A stretch of 64,000 bases of DNA. Source: an uncultured Saprospiraceae bacterium. GTDB lineage: Bacteria > Bacteroidota > Bacteroidia > Chitinophagales > Saprospiraceae. The stretch covers positions 98,449 to 162,448 of the forward strand of contig CALGAW010000011.1 of the NCBI GenBank assembly GCA_937959115.1, read 5' to 3'. A program made the position numbers and the translations under genes. A model generated the notes under the pieces. It was not told where the DNA came from. It did no database searches and saw only the letters and a list, made by a program, of their open reading frames with translations. This document shows, piece after piece, positions 26,849-34,788 of the stretch. Every line of letters begins with the position of its first letter. Position 1 is the stretch's first letter.

Positions 26849-28207
26849 TTATGTAGAACTTAAGTTCTTTCGAATAGAAAAGAAGAATTCTGACCCTTTT
26901 TCAAGATTAGAATTTACCCAAATTTTACCTTTATGAAGGTTAATCAATTTCTTACAAATGTTTAACCCAATTCCAGTTCCTTCAATTTCTTGGTTCTTTG
27001 AACGTTCACCGAAGTTAAAAATTTTCTGTTGAATCTCTTTTTCCATTCCTAGTCCATTATCTTTTACGATAAATTGCCATTCTAAAGGTGTTTCTGTTCC
27101 ACTAATTTCTATTTTGATTTGCTCTTTATTGTTAAATTTAATTCCATTTGAAATTAAATTTTGAAATACTTTTTTGATGGATACTTCATTTGCAATTATT
27201 TGAAGAGGAATATCTCGAATTTCTATTGTAGCATTGGTGTTTTCAATTTGAGAGTTTAACATCCTCAACGTATGCTCAATCAATTCCTTTGTATCAATTG
27301 TACTAAATACAATTTCATTCGATAAGTTTGCAATATCCAAAACTTTATCTACCTGTTCTTTCATTGCTTCACCCCCAGAAATAATAAAGCTTAGGTATTC
27401 CTTGACTTCTGAAGAAGTATTTTGACTTAATTCACTTTGTAATAAAGTTGCAAAGCTGGTTATCGTTCTTATCGGTTGCTTCAAATCATGGGCCGTAGTC
27501 GCTGCATATTTGCTTAGATTATCATTTCTAATAATTAGTTCAGACTTTAGCTCCTCTAGTTCAAATGTTTTTTCTTCTAGCTCTTTTGCTTTTTGTCTAA
27601 GACGCTCATCATTAATCTCTAATTGACTAATAACCATTGATTTAGAATGAAATATGATATATAAAAACCCAAGTAGAAGAAGAAATAGCTGAATCGTAGA
27701 GATAAGGCTAAATATAGGATCTAAATAGGGCAAAGACGGAGGTAAAAAGTCAACGACACCCGTACTTTCCATGTATTCAAAAATAACAAACAAACAAACA
27801 ATAACCGTCCAAAGTAACCCATACCGTAAGCCTGCAAAAATGAAAGCGATAATTGGTATAAGTACTAGAAAAACATTGCCTTCTGAGAAAATTAGTCCAT
27901 ACTGAAGCGTGTCAGTTGTTATTATGAAAAAGGTAGAGATACAAAAAAGATTCACGGCAAAACTAAGCGATCCGTGTAGCTTAAAGATGAGTAAACTTAG
28001 TAAAAGAAAAAAAATGGCTGTTGGAAAATTGAAATTAGAATGAAACAGGCCAATTAGTTTCATTGGATAAGTAATCAGCACGTTAGCACCAATAAATGAG
28101 ACCATTCCTGAAAAACATCGATATAACCACAACTCTTGAGGAGAAGCGTTATCAAGCAACTTTTCTGGAATAAAGTAATCAACTACATTGATTAAGGTCT
28201 CTTTCAT
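26849..28207 (-). CDS. Membrane sensor histidine kinase
   Basis: 452 residues. About six transmembrane helices fill residues 30-190 (for example FPTAIFFLLLSLLIF, GNVFLVLIPIIAFIFAG). A coiled-coil linker (about 195-230) leads to the dimerisation helix with the phospho-accepting His in AATTAHDLKQPIRTI, then the ATPase domain: N box LISNGIKFNNK, G1 DNGLGMEKE, G2 GTGIGLNICKKL. There is no receiver domain and no response regulator nearby, so its partner is elsewhere. The sensed signal is unknown; ligand sensing by the membrane part is likely, since there is no large extracellular loop. Confidence 0.92.
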   Translation of the reverse strand: MKETLINVVDYFIPEKLLDNASPQELWLYRCFSGMVSFIGANVLITYPMKLIGLFHSNFNFPTAIFFLLLSLLIFKLHGSLSFAVNLFCISTFFIITTDTLQYGLIFSEGNVFLVLIPIIAFIFAGLRYGLLWTVIVCLFVIFEYMESTGVVDFLPPSLPYLDPIFSLISTIQLFLLLLGFLYIIFHSKSMVISQLEINDERLRQKAKELEEKTFELEELKSELIIRNDNLSKYAATTAHDLKQPIRTITSFATLLQSELSQNTSSEVKEYLSFIISGGEAMKEQVDKVLDIANLSNEIVFSTIDTKELIEHTLRMLNSQIENTNATIEIRDIPLQIIANEVSIKKVFQNLISNGIKFNNKEQIKIEISGTETPLEWQFIVKDNGLGMEKEIQQKIFNFGERSKNQEIEGTGIGLNICKKLINLHKGKIWVNSNLEKGSEFFFSIRKNLSST

Positions 28208-28305
28208 TATAATAATGCTTACGTTTAGAGCATCATTTAGTTTTGCTCAAAAAAAACATTATTTTTTGTTATAGGTTTTTTGTCAAAAGAAAAGAAGGGG
28301 TACTG

Positions 28306-28345
28306 AATTTCGAATATCGAATTTCAAATTCAGAATATCGAAGTT
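28306..28345. repeat. Low-complexity GAATTTCGAATATCG repeat
   Basis: Near-tandem block of GAATTTCGAATATCGAATTT and CAGAATATCGAAG between the histidine kinase promoter region and the tRNA genes. It is an intergenic simple repeat of unknown purpose. Confidence 0.5.
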
Positions 28346-28407
28346 TTTCATTCTTTGATTTTCTGCAAATGTTCTAGTTATTTGCATCAAATAATAAGTA
28401 TATTTTG

Positions 28408-28492
28408 TGGAAGCCAGAAGACTCGAACTCCAATCAGCGAACCGATCTACTGCTTTAGCAAAGCGCACCCACACCTTGTAGGATTAGCTTCC
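28408..28492 (-). tRNA. tRNA-Ser(GCU)-like, possibly degenerate
   Basis: 85 bases. The minus strand gives a 7-bp acceptor (GGAAGCT with GGCTTCC, one wobble), a T-loop TTCGAGT, and a long variable arm (ATCGG/CTGAT around TTCG) typical of tRNA-Ser. The anticodon loop TTGCTAA gives GCU. The anticodon stem keeps only three good pairs and the T-stem has a mismatch, so it may be decaying. A discriminator A is present; CCA is not encoded (A then CAA). Confidence 0.6.
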
Positions 28493-28503
28493 ATTTATCA
28501 TTG

Positions 28504-28577
28504 TACTTCCGGTGAGATTCGAACTCACAACATTCGGTTTCTAAGACCGACGCCTCTGCCAGTTGGGCTACGGAAGC
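28504..28577 (-). tRNA. tRNA with anticodon UAG (Leu codon) but short variable loop
   Basis: 74 bases. Acceptor GCTTCCG/CGGAAGT (first pair G-U), U8-A9, D-arm, anticodon stem TCGGT/ACCGA with loop CTTAGAA (anticodon UAG, reading CUA Leu), five-base variable loop, T-stem GTGAG/CTCAC with loop TTCGAAT. Bacterial tRNA-Leu has a long variable arm, so the short one here is odd, and its amino acid is uncertain. CCA is not encoded. Confidence 0.75.
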
Positions 28578-28589
28578 AGTTTATTAAAT

Positions 28590-28666
28590 TGGTGATCTTA
28601 CTGAGATTCGAACTCAGACTGAATAGGGTTTAAGCCTAATGCCTCTGCCAATTGGGCTATAAGATC
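28590..28666 (-). tRNA. tRNA with anticodon UAA (Leu codon) but short variable loop
   Basis: 77 bases including an encoded CCA. Acceptor GATCTTA/TAAGATC is perfect, anticodon stem TTAGG/CCTAT has one end mismatch, loop CTTAAAC gives anticodon UAA (UUA Leu), variable loop five bases, T-stem CTGAG/CTCAG with loop TTCGAAT. It is close in sequence to the neighbouring UAG tRNA, which suggests a duplication. Same oddity: class-I shape with a leucine anticodon. Confidence 0.75.
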
Positions 28667-28746
28667 AGTATCTCAACTTCAACAATCTGCACTTGATATT
28701 CCCTTCTTCACTTTCTCTTCTTGTATCCGTTGAGATTATGGTTTTA

Positions 28747-28995
28747 TTATGATTCCTCGTTCGCTATCAATTGTTCAATGTAGCCGATGGGGGAAACGCC
28801 TTTTCCAAGCGTAATCACGTTTTTAAACCGTTTTCCTTCTTTAATTACACTATCATCTGGATGCACTGCGCCTCCTATTGGGTAGTTTTTCATTCCATTG
28901 TCCCAATCAGCATTGCGATCAGCGTATTTTGATATCGGTTCGACGTAGAATAAACGGTTTTTTACTTTGACATAGAATCGTCCTGAATTTCTCAT
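28747..28995 (-). CDS. Small hypothetical protein
   Basis: 82 residues: MRNSGRFYVKVKNRLFYVEP, then acidic and Gly-containing segments (NYPIGGAVHPDDSVIKEG) and a C-terminal helix (GYIEQLIANEES). No signal peptide and no recognised family. The strand-rich start suggests a small beta domain. It lies upstream of the tRNA cluster on the same strand. It is a probable real gene by codon use, but weakly supported. Confidence 0.55.
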   Translation of the reverse strand: MRNSGRFYVKVKNRLFYVEPISKYADRNADWDNGMKNYPIGGAVHPDDSVIKEGKRFKNVITLGKGVSPIGYIEQLIANEES

Positions 28996-29531
28996 AACAA
29001 ATTGATTATAAGGTGTTAAATAATAAATTACCCAATTGAATTCTGGTGTATTAATAAAATGACCAGACTTGATATTTTCTAAAAAGTGGTTGATTTACCT
29101 TTGCTGCAGATTTAGCAGCCAGGTGATAAGGAAGGCTACTAAAATTTACAGACTTAAAACTGCACTGAGCAGTAAGGCGCTGAGACTACTTGAGAGGAGT
29201 GTCAAGTATTTCTCATTGGAACCAGCGATGTCGGTGTAAATTTTCATGATTATATTTATTGTTCGTTGTTAGGAACAGTATTAAAACCAAACAATGCTTA
29301 GAAAAGTTCCATTTGAAGTGATTAAAATAAAAAAAAACAATTATAGTTTCATAAACTGCTGAATGTTAACGAAATAACAAATCATGGTCGTAATTAAACA
29401 AGACGATTACTAGTTCGTATTTCACTTGAATAATAACGGACATATCCTCAAGCGTCTGAAGATTGGTTGAATGGAGTTTTTTCATTAACTTTATTATTAA
29501 CAATATAAAAACTTCAAATCCTAATTACACA
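28996..29531. other. Intergenic stretch, nothing recognised
   Basis: 536 bases without a convincing gene, strong hairpin or repeat. It separates the tRNA/small-gene group from a broken mini-gene. Confidence 0.5.
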
Positions 29532-29662
29532 ATGAAACAGTTCATTCAATCAATTCTTTGCCTTTTCATTCTTCTCAGTTTTAGTTTGCCCGTGGTGCCT
29601 ACTACATAAACTGTAAAGGACAACAATATGGACAAGTGATTCCATTCATTAAAAGAGAATAA
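29532..29662 (+). pseudogene. Small secreted-protein gene broken by a frameshift
   Basis: ATG at 29532 encodes a signal peptide (MKQFIQSILCLFILLSFSLP) but stops at 29609. A -1 shift at the CCC run (29589-29591) lets the frame continue as RGAYYINCKGQQYGQVIPFI and end at 29662. The joined product would be about 43 residues. This looks like a frameshifted mini-gene, or a sequencing error at CCC. Confidence 0.5.
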
Positions 29663-29766
29663 CAATCGAACCATCAACGAATAAACGCAATCGAGGCAAG
29701 CATTCAGGTGATGACAAGCTCTTTGCACCTAAATTTCATCAACCGATTCGAGAAGCGATTGCAGAC

Positions 29767-30384
29767 TTGCATTTCCTGCTATCTCGTGGGTATGGCGATG
29801 CTTCGGTTGAACTAGTTGGTAACCGCTATAAACTCAACAAACGCCAGCGCCAAGCTTTAAGTCGTATTACTGCTTCTGAACAAGCAATTAAAGCAAGAAC
29901 TACCAATCAAGTATCGGCCTCAGAATTAACAGGGAAGGTTGTGGAGATCGATGGCTTCAACCTTTTGATTTTACTTGAGAGTGCATTGTCCAATGCCTTT
30001 GTTTTTAAGTGTCAGGATGGTTGTTATCGTGACATATCTAGTGTTCATGGCTCTTATAAACGGGTTGTCAAGACGGAAGAAGCAATTCTACTTACCGGGC
30101 AAACGCTTCAACAGTTAGGTGTAAAGCAGGTTAACTGGTATTTTGATTCACCAGTTTCGAATAGCGGACGGTTGAAGACACTATTGCTTTCTCTTGCGTC
30201 AGCGCATGGTTTTCCTTGGTCGGTGGAACTGGTGTACAATCCAGATACCTTGCTTGTGAAGTCTAGTGAAATTGTGGTGAGCTCTGATCGGTGGATCCTG
30301 GATAACTGTAGGCAATGGTTTAATTTGGGGGCGTTGCTCGTCCAGGAGATCGTTGGGGAGAGTGTGTTGGATTTTGTTGGGTGA
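29767..30384 (+). CDS. DUF434-family protein
   Basis: 205 residues from TTG at 29767. LLSRGYGDASVELVGNRYKL, NKRQRQALSRI, VVEIDGFNLLILLESAL and RDISSVHGSYKRV match the DUF434/DUF5616 proteins of archaea and Bacteroidota (no known function; a PIN-like nuclease fold is sometimes suspected, with the acidic VEIDGFN motif). Family proteins begin further upstream: the same open frame encodes NRGKHSGDDKLFAPKFHQP before 29767, but there is no ATG, GTG or TTG between the stop at 29650 and 29767. Initiation is therefore at TTG with a shortened protein, at a rare codon such as AUC/AUA, or lost by mutation. Confidence 0.75.
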   Translation: MHFLLSRGYGDASVELVGNRYKLNKRQRQALSRITASEQAIKARTTNQVSASELTGKVVEIDGFNLLILLESALSNAFVFKCQDGCYRDISSVHGSYKRVVKTEEAILLTGQTLQQLGVKQVNWYFDSPVSNSGRLKTLLLSLASAHGFPWSVELVYNPDTLLVKSSEIVVSSDRWILDNCRQWFNLGALLVQEIVGESVLDFVG

Positions 30385-30583
30385 TAGGGATAGAGTTTTG
30401 AACAATCCTATTGGTGTCGTGTTTTTCTTTAAACCATTTAGTCCGTGTTTGTGCGTTTTATAAAAGGAAATAAGAGTGATCACCTTTTTTAGGAAATTAA
30501 AAATCGTCTTTACTAACTCTAATCAGTATGTAGTAATGCCCTGCAATGGTGGTTTATCTATCGAATGATTGTTGATGAAGGAG

Positions 30584-32143
30584 TTATTCCTCTACTGTTT
30601 CACTTTGCCCTAAGGAAAGTAAGAACAGTCCTAGGAACGTCAGCGAACCATTCAGTAGGATGATTAAAAATCCGAATTTAAATCCGTTAAACCATTCTGC
30701 TGAATTTGAATTGATAATGTAGGCGATTACTGGAGCGATGAAGCAGACGACGATTGATAGTTTGTCATTAATTTTTCGCTTTGTCATAAGTCCAAAGGCA
30801 AATAGCCCTAGGATTGGTCCATAGGTGTAGCCAGCCGCTACAAAGATTTGGCTGATCACTGCTGTATCGTTTACTTGATAGAAGGCTAGAATTACAAGGA
30901 ACAGTAGTACCGAGAATCCAATGTGTACCATGAAACGGGTACGTGTTGAATCGGTTTCTGATCGGTCTATGCTTCCGGTTTCCACTTTATTATCCAGTAC
31001 GTCTTCTTTATCCGCATTGGTGGAAGCAATATTGCTATCTGTTTTAAAGCCTAAGAAATCTACACAGAACGAAGTCGTTAGAGACGTGAGCGCTGAGTCG
31101 GCACTTGAATAGGCTGCAGCAATTAGCCCTAGGACAAACAGCACACCAACTACAGGTGAGAGGTGCTCTAACGCGATCACTGGATACAGTTGGTCCGTTT
31201 TGGCAGGTATTTCTATTCCAAACTTGTTAGCATATAGGTACAACAGTGCGCCTAATGCAAGGAACAGGAGATTGGCAAAAACAAGTACGATGCTGAACCA
31301 GAACATGTTTTTCTGAGCATCGCCGAGTGATTTACAAGTTAGGTTTTTCTGCATCATGTCCTGATCTAGGCCAGTCATCACTAGCGCAATCAAGGCACCT
31401 GAGATAAACTGTTTAAAGAAGTTGTTGGGATCACTCCATCCGTTTTCAAAGAAAAACATCTGTGAATACTCACTATTGGCTACTAGGGAGGGGATGCTGC
31501 CAACACCGACTCCTAGTTGACCAGCAATCGCAATTACCGTTAGGATAACAGCGGCTAGCATACAGAACGTCTGTAGGGTGTCGGTCCAAACAATGGTTTT
31601 GATGCCACCTCGAAAGGTGTATACCCATATTAGGACAATGGTAAGGAGTACCGTCAACCAAAATGGCAATCCAAATGGATCCATTACAAATTTTTGGAGT
31701 ACTATTGCGACTAAATACAAGCGAAAAGAGGCTCCAATTGTTCTAGAAAGTAAGAAAAAGAAAGCGCCAGTTTTATAGGATACATTCCCAAATCGTTGTT
31801 GCAGATATCCATAAATTGTGACTAGATTCAGCTTGTAGTATACGGGGAGTAGTATTGTTGCAATGGCAAGATAGCCAACAAGGTAGCCAAACACCATTTG
31901 CATGTAAGAGAAATCCATATTCCCTCCACCTGCTCCTACCACACCAGGTATTGAGATAAATGTAACACCTGATAGCGAGGCACCAATCATACCAAACGCT
32001 ACTAAATACCAAGGGGATTTTCGACCAGCAATAAAGAAATTATCATTCCCTGAGTCTTTACTTGTAAAATAAGACACCACCATTAATAAAACGAAGTAAA
32101 GGGCAACGATGGTTAAGATAACTCCAGGTGTAAGTGCTGTCAT
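30584..32143 (-). CDS. Sodium/solute symporter (SSS family)
   Basis: 519 residues with about 13 transmembrane helices. The start VILTIVALYFVLLMVVSYFT, the family motif FFIAGRKSPWYLVAFGMIGA, and GLIAAAYSSADSALTSLTTS with the sodium-site serines are those of the SSS family. Substrates of the family include sugars, sialic acid, proline and pantothenate; the sequence does not say which. An acidic cytosolic loop (about 385-405) precedes the last helices. No neighbour gene hints at the substrate. Confidence 0.92.
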   Translation of the reverse strand: MTALTPGVILTIVALYFVLLMVVSYFTSKDSGNDNFFIAGRKSPWYLVAFGMIGASLSGVTFISIPGVVGAGGGNMDFSYMQMVFGYLVGYLAIATILLPVYYKLNLVTIYGYLQQRFGNVSYKTGAFFFLLSRTIGASFRLYLVAIVLQKFVMDPFGLPFWLTVLLTIVLIWVYTFRGGIKTIVWTDTLQTFCMLAAVILTVIAIAGQLGVGVGSIPSLVANSEYSQMFFFENGWSDPNNFFKQFISGALIALVMTGLDQDMMQKNLTCKSLGDAQKNMFWFSIVLVFANLLFLALGALLYLYANKFGIEIPAKTDQLYPVIALEHLSPVVGVLFVLGLIAAAYSSADSALTSLTTSFCVDFLGFKTDSNIASTNADKEDVLDNKVETGSIDRSETDSTRTRFMVHIGFSVLLFLVILAFYQVNDTAVISQIFVAAGYTYGPILGLFAFGLMTKRKINDKLSIVVCFIAPVIAYIINSNSAEWFNGFKFGFLIILLNGSLTFLGLFLLSLGQSETVEE

Positions 32144-32184
32144 GGTGGTATTTTTAATGCGATTACAAATGTAGTAAGAAAAGT

Positions 32185-32355
32185 TCTTACTTAGTAATTA
32201 GTAATTAGTGCCTAAGTCTGTATAATGCCGCGCATTCAGCGCTTGGGTTTTGTTTTGCAATCAGATCCCAGGCTTACGTCAAGGGGTATAATAATGCCAC
32301 ATTTTCAATGCTTTGGATATTGTTACTAAGCACTAATCGCTAATTACTAAGCACT
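32185..32355. repeat. Intergenic repeats: TAGTAATTAGT blocks and two imperfect copies
   Basis: TTAGTAATTAGTAATTAGTG (about 32190-32209) is mirrored by CACTAATCGCTAATTACTAA (about 32333-32352). Between them, TATAATGCCGCGCATTCAGC (from about 32221) and TATAATAATGCCACATTTTC (from about 32287) are imperfect direct copies. The whole block sits between divergent genes. Confidence 0.55.
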
Positions 32356-32382
32356 TTTCTACTACTGTTTGACTGAATTTTA

Positions 32383-32390
32383 TAATTTTG
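32383..32390 (+). promoter_or_regulatory. Possible -7 element (TAATTTTG)
   Basis: TAATTTTG fits TAnnTTTG, 20 bases before the ATG at 32411. The only close TTG (32369) is too near for a -33 box, so support is partial. Confidence 0.3.
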
Positions 32391-32410
32391 CAAGATTAAA
32401 TGTAAATACC

Positions 32411-33247
32411 ATGAGAAAAATATTAATTCCTATCCTTTTGCTACTGCTAATTGGTTCATTTTCAAACTGTGGTCAAGGAAAGGCGAAACAGGAAGCTGAA
32501 AAAGCTAAAATACTAGCAGAACGTGCTAAAGCTGAAGCCGATTCACTAAGGCTAGTGATGGAGCTGAATAAAAAATTAGATGAGGAACGTGCTTCGAACT
32601 TGGGTCTACCTACTTCTTCCATTAGAGAAAAGGGGAAACTGAATCCTGTTGATGAGGGGCAACTTGTGCCTGGATTTAGAACGTTTCGTAAAGAATTGCT
32701 TGATATTATTAAAAACAAAGATGTTCAAGGCCTTCTTGGTGTGCTAGACAACGAAATTAAGGTAGACTTCTCTGATGTTACAGGGAAAGAAGCATTCAAG
32801 AAAAAATGGGGGCTTGATAGTAAGCCATCTAAATCGTTGGTCTGGCAAGAGCTTAGAAATGTTGTTGAACTTGGTGGCACCTTTGAAAACAAAGACAAAA
32901 GTGTATTCACTGCACCGTATATTTTCACTAGTTTCCCGCAAGGATTTGATCCTAGAACGTATGGTGCGATTACTGGAGCAGGTGTTCGTATTAGAAACCA
33001 ACCGTCACGAGGCGCTCGACAAATCAGTACCTTGTCATTTGATGTTGTGCGAATGGTGCCTAACTCATCTCCTGTTTCTGAGGTTGTAGCCAAGGAGAAA
33101 CATGTCTGGAAAAAGATCCAACTACCAGACAGCAAGGTGATTGGTTATGTGTTTGGAAAGTATTTAAGAACACCAAAAGATTATCGAGCGAGCTTTGAAA
33201 GAAAAGGTAATTCGTGGAAAATGTTTTACTTCGTAGAGGGAGAATGA
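32411..33247 (+). CDS. Lipoprotein with coiled coil and bacterial SH3-like domain
   Basis: 278 residues from ATG at 32411, chosen because it starts the signal MRKILIPILLLLLIGSFSNC. A Lys/Glu/Ala-rich coiled coil follows (KAKQEAEKAKILAERAKAEA), then a helical domain (about 80-170), then an SH3-like domain (about 185-255: AGVRIRNQPSRGARQISTLS ... GYVFGKYLRTP) of the type that binds peptidoglycan or wall-bound ligands. The end (KGNSWKMFYFVEGE) matches a conserved beta strand of NTF2-like or surface proteins. It probably sits in the periplasm on the outer membrane and touches the wall. No partner is evident. Confidence 0.8.
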   Translation: MRKILIPILLLLLIGSFSNCGQGKAKQEAEKAKILAERAKAEADSLRLVMELNKKLDEERASNLGLPTSSIREKGKLNPVDEGQLVPGFRTFRKELLDIIKNKDVQGLLGVLDNEIKVDFSDVTGKEAFKKKWGLDSKPSKSLVWQELRNVVELGGTFENKDKSVFTAPYIFTSFPQGFDPRTYGAITGAGVRIRNQPSRGARQISTLSFDVVRMVPNSSPVSEVVAKEKHVWKKIQLPDSKVIGYVFGKYLRTPKDYRASFERKGNSWKMFYFVEGE

Positions 33248-33306
33248 AAATAAAACTGTTCGCCTGCCAAGTATGCCTCCTAAGCCGTTTATCAATATGA
33301 AATCAC

Positions 33307-33906
33307 TCAACCTTCCTTGATTTCATTCCAAGTCTTAAACAAATCCTCCTGCGCGGGCATGCCGCCTTCTGGTATCTCCCTCAAGGGTTCACAAGCTTTC
33401 AAGGACTCATAACACTCACTTGGCAATCGCTGATAGAGTGCTGTGCCCTTCGTCTTCCATGCTAGCATCTCATCGGTTACTTGTTTTATGATTTTGGCGG
33501 GGTTGCCTACGACTAGGCTGCGCTTGGGAATTACGGTATTGGCCTTGACGAAACAAAGGGCACCTATGATGCTTTCCGCCTCTATGACTACGTCGTCCAT
33601 GATTACAGAATTCATTCCTATGAGTACATTTTTGCCGATTGTAGCACCATGGATAATTGCTCCGTGACCGATATGGGCTCCCGCTTCTAGGCGCATTGTA
33701 ACGCCTGGAAACATGTGGAGGGTACAGTTTTCTTGAATATTGCAGCCGTCTTCAATGACAATGCCTCCCCAGTCTCCCCTGATTGCGGCCCCAGGACCTA
33801 CGTATACATCCTTACCGATAATGACATTCCCCGTTACTGCTGCTTGAGGGTGAATAAATGCTGACTCGTGGATGACTGGTCGGAAACCTTTGAATTCGTA
33901 GATCAT
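33307..33906 (-). CDS. Left-handed beta-helix protein, gamma-carbonic-anhydrase / PaaY type
   Basis: 199 residues of hexapeptide repeats: AVTGNVIIGKDVYVGPGAAI, then GDWGGIVIEDGCNIQ and GAHIGHGAIIHGATIGKNVL. His residues in TLHMF, GAHIGHG and IIHG match the metal ligands of gamma-class carbonic anhydrase. The C-terminal helices (WKTKGTALYQRLPSECYESL) are those of PaaY/CaiE, a thioesterase-like helper in phenylacetate breakdown. Its position after a thiolase of the same pathway type supports PaaY, but other paa genes are not in the window. Confidence 0.85.
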   Translation of the reverse strand: MIYEFKGFRPVIHESAFIHPQAAVTGNVIIGKDVYVGPGAAIRGDWGGIVIEDGCNIQENCTLHMFPGVTMRLEAGAHIGHGAIIHGATIGKNVLIGMNSVIMDDVVIEAESIIGALCFVKANTVIPKRSLVVGNPAKIIKQVTDEMLAWKTKGTALYQRLPSECYESLKACEPLREIPEGGMPAQEDLFKTWNEIKEG

Positions 33907-33940
33907 ATGAAATAATTGTTAATTGTTAATTATTAATTGC

Positions 33941-34786
33941 CTACATATCATTTGGATGTTTGGGCGGTGGCAAGATCTTTCCTGAGTACTTTTTAATTGA
34001 ATTATCGATTTCTTCCATTCGATTTCCAGGATCTGGGTGGGTACTCAAGAATTCAGGTTGACGGTTTCCATTTGAAGCTTCTTTTAAGATTTTCATCACG
34101 CCCTTCATTTGAGTGGGGTCGTATCCTGCTTCAATCATAAAGCGAATGCCTAGATCATCTGATTCTAGCTCTTGTTCGCGACCGTATTTCATATTGACCA
34201 TGCTTGCGATCATTTGTGCGGCTTGCGCACTACCGTAATCACCTGCTGCAATCACTGCTGCACCTGTGAGTCCTGCGGTTAATTCCTGCTTAGCAATTCG
34301 TTCCGCACCGTGTCTGGCAATGACATGACCGATTTCGTGCCCCATAACACCTGCCAACTGATCTACGTTTTCAAGCTTCGCGTACAAGGCATAGGTGATA
34401 AAACACTGGCCACCAGGTAAAGCAAATGCGTTGATTGTATTTGGATCCGCTAGTAAGTGAAAATCGTATTCGTAGGCGGTAGACCGTGCAATTGAATTAT
34501 CTACTAATCGTTTACCAACCTCTTTAACAATAGCTTGATGTTTTTCATCTTGGAATAAGCCACCATGCTGCGCTACCATTTGTCTTAAGCTTTGCTGCCC
34601 TAGTTGAATTTCTTCTTCTACGGTAAGACTAATTCGTTGGTTTTCTCCTGTAATTTCATTGTACTGGCTTTGTGCGAAGTATTTAAACAATGAAAACCCT
34701 GCAAATAGCAAGGCGATGATTAGTCCGATTTTATTAATACCGCCTCGGCTTCTTCCGCCGCCGTATGGTCTTCTGTAATACGTCAT
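33941..34786 (-). CDS. M48-family zinc metalloprotease
   Basis: 281 residues. A basic N-terminus (YYRRPYGGGRSRGG) and one transmembrane helix (IGLIIALLFAGFSLFKYF) anchor it. The active site is MGHEIGHVIARHGAE (HExxH), and the third ligand lies in QELESDDLGIRFMIEAGYD. The family includes BepA and LoiP, which degrade misfolded outer-membrane proteins; the catalytic part should face the periplasm. It starts two bases after the thiolase gene ends and precedes the beta-helix gene by 34 bases, so the three form an operon, but the functional link is not clear. Confidence 0.9.
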   Translation of the reverse strand: MTYYRRPYGGGRSRGGINKIGLIIALLFAGFSLFKYFAQSQYNEITGENQRISLTVEEEIQLGQQSLRQMVAQHGGLFQDEKHQAIVKEVGKRLVDNSIARSTAYEYDFHLLADPNTINAFALPGGQCFITYALYAKLENVDQLAGVMGHEIGHVIARHGAERIAKQELTAGLTGAAVIAAGDYGSAQAAQMIASMVNMKYGREQELESDDLGIRFMIEAGYDPTQMKGVMKILKEASNGNRQPEFLSTHPDPGNRMEEIDNSIKKYSGKILPPPKHPNDM

Positions 34787-34788
34787 AA

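Noticed and set aside
28504..28577. Possible stop-codon suppressor tRNA
   Set aside because: The anticodon reads UAG (5' to 3'), which pairs with CUA, not with the UAG stop; an amber suppressor would need anticodon CUA.
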